Shown piece after piece: positions 62,990 through 64,000 of a DNA stretch of 64,000 bases. Position 1 is the stretch's first letter. Each line of letters starts with the position of its first letter. Where the stretch lies: the NCBI GenBank assembly GCA_037893225.1, contig JAZGUH010000115.1, positions 62,001-126,000 on the forward strand, written 5' to 3'. Under the pieces are notes generated by a model. That model was not told the origin of the DNA, made no database searches, and saw only the letters and a list, made by a program, of their open reading frames with translations. The stretch comes from Hippasteria phrygiana (lineage: Eukaryota; Echinodermata; Asteroidea; Valvatida; Goniasteridae). The translations under genes were made by a program, and so were the position numbers.

Positions 62990-64000
62990 TCATACCCTAG
63001 GGAATTTGACATGCATGGAGCAATAAATAAAAGGTAATCTGCACACAGATGGTGCCCGGGAAGAAAATAAACATTGCGAGGTTTGAATTTTCTCCACAAG
63101 TGTTAACTCTAAGAAGCCACCGATAATTGCAACATGTAGCGCCAGATCTAAGCTATCCATACATGTCAAAATTACTGAATTTGGTTGATATTTCATGCAA
63201 TTATGAATGAGTAAAGCATGTCCATACCCCAGGGAATTTGACATGCATGGAGCAATAAATAGACGGTAACATGTACACAGATGGTGGCCGGAAAGAAAAT
63301 AAACATTGCGAGGTTTGAATTTTCTCCACAAGTTTTAACTCTAAGAAGCCGCCGATAATTGCAACATGTAGCGCCAGATCTAAGCTATCCATACATGTCA
63401 AAATTACTGAATTTGGTTGATATTTCATGCAATTATGAATGAGTAAAGCAAGTCATACCCTAGGGAATTTGACAGGCATGGAGCAATAAATAGAAGGTAA
63501 TATGCACACAGATGTTGGCCGGAAAGAAAATAAACATTGCGAGGTTTGAATTTTCTCCACAAGTTTTAACTCTAAGAAGCCGCCGATAATTGCAACATGT
63601 AGCGCCAGATCTAAGCTATCCATACATGTCAAAATTACTGTATTTGGTTTATATTTCATGCAATTATGAATGAGTAAAGCAAGTCATACCCTAGGGAATT
63701 TGACATGCATGGAGCAATAAATAAAAGGTAATCTGCACACAGATGGTGGCCGGGAAGAAAATAAACATTGCGAGGTTTGAATTTTCTCCACAAGTGTTAA
63801 CTCTAAGAAGCCACCGATAATTGCAACATGTAGCGCCAGATCTAAGCTATCCATACATGTCAAAATTACTGAATTTGGTTGATATTTCAAGCAATTATGA
63901 ATGAGTGAAGCAAGTCATACCCTAGGGAATTTGACATGCATGGAGCAATAAATAAAAGGTAATCTGCACACAGATGGTGGCCGGGAAGAAAATATACATT
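62990..64000. repeat. Start of the next L-type unit, cut by the window end
   Basis: Types m1 (with ccctaggg as in domain M), m2 (gcatgtcc and gtaacatg as in L), m3, m4 and part of m5 (atacatt at the end). The array continues beyond the window. Confidence 0.85.

Larger units (their letters stand above)
1..64000. repeat. Satellite DNA array, 231-bp monomer, head-to-tail, fills the window
   Basis: The same sequence recurs every 231 bp (232 bp in a minority) from end to end, always in one orientation, with no interruption. Landmarks in nearly every copy are AGATCT, ccatacatgtcaaaatt, and CCTAGG or a one-base variant of it. The 232-bp form has gtccataccccaggg in place of gtcataccctaggg. Monomers fall into recurring types set by about ten diagnostic sites: ccctaggg/ccccaggg/cccaaggg, gacatgc/gacaggc, aaaagg/agaagg/agacgg, gatggtggccggga/gatgttggccggaa/gatggtgcccggg, aaacattgcg/atacatttcg, gaatttt/gcatttt, gtgttaac/gttttaac, ccaccg/ccgccg, gaatttgg/gaatatgg/tgtatttgg, ttgat/tttat. 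The order of types repeats, giving higher-order repeats. Such arrays are usual in eukaryotic heterochromatin. A centromeric role is possible but not shown by sequence alone. I do not recognise the family or species. Confidence 0.98.

Noticed and set aside
1055..63890. Recurrent minus-strand open frames of 68, 75, 113 and 145 codons, as possible small repeated genes
   Set aside because: 231 is divisible by three, so any open stretch recurs in phase. The variable sites in this frame are nearly all amino-acid changing (only ccaccg/ccgccg is silent), many frames start at TTG, the 232-bp monomers shift the frame, and the 145-codon forms arise only because one TGA is lost at the gtccatacccaggg joint. 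Nothing suggests purifying selection.
1..64000. CRISPR array or other repeat-spacer system
   Set aside because: The 231-bp repeats adjoin directly; there are no unique spacers and no cas-like genes.
1..64000. Telomeric, rDNA or tRNA-derived repeat
   Set aside because: There are no TTAGGG/TTTAGGG-like short repeats, no rRNA-like conserved stretch, and no A-box/B-box or cloverleaf that I can recognise in the monomer.

Overview
The window is one uninterrupted head-to-tail tandem satellite array, about 277 copies of a 231-bp monomer (a minority are 232 bp), all in the same orientation. I see no gene, RNA gene, transposon, CRISPR array, origin or non-satellite insertion from base 1 to base 64000. 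Long homogenised satellite with higher-order repeat (HOR) structure is typical of eukaryotic heterochromatin (pericentromere, centromere, subtelomere or knob). I do not recognise the 231-bp family and cannot name the organism. GC of a representative monomer, counted by hand, is 87/231, about 38%.

Layout. (1) 1-1199: the same satellite, but full of small insertions and deletions, with a run of 13 G and a 16-nt gap. It corresponds to 14099-15297 and looks like an unpolished sequence end. (2) About 1200-24600, domain L: HOR units of 19, 20 or 18 monomers (4391, 4622, 4160 bp) plus 4-monomer fragments (925 bp). These sit inside a larger 14,098-bp (61-monomer) period, so 1-8397 matches 14099-22495. 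(3) About 24617-50970, domain M: a different homogenised HOR of the same monomer family. It has three long related units (6242, 7629 and about 8090 bp) and shorter ends, and is marked by gtaaaatgt where L has gtaacatgt. (4) About 50974-64000, domain R: L-type monomers again. It holds a 14-monomer tandem duplication (3235 bp), a 5-monomer insertion (1156 bp), and a block of about 4.5 kb that copies the last part of domain L at an offset of exactly 38,602 bp.

How it evolved, as far as the sequence shows. HOR units differ almost only by whole monomers gained or lost. At many of these steps a single hybrid monomer joins the left part of one monomer type to the right part of another, the signature of in-register unequal crossover or template switching. 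Nested private substitutions give a partial order of the duplications. Within the monomer, a stretch of about 55 bp is nearly invariant and carries one arm of each of two interleaved inverted repeats; most diagnostic variation lies outside it. Because 231 is 77 x 3, minus-strand open frames of 68, 75, 113 and 145 codons recur throughout. I treat them as by-products of the repeat, not as genes.

The most interesting content is the multi-level repeat architecture, the L-M-R domain switch, the conserved dyad core, and a strand-asymmetric load of AATAAA hexamers. None of this proves a new biological system.
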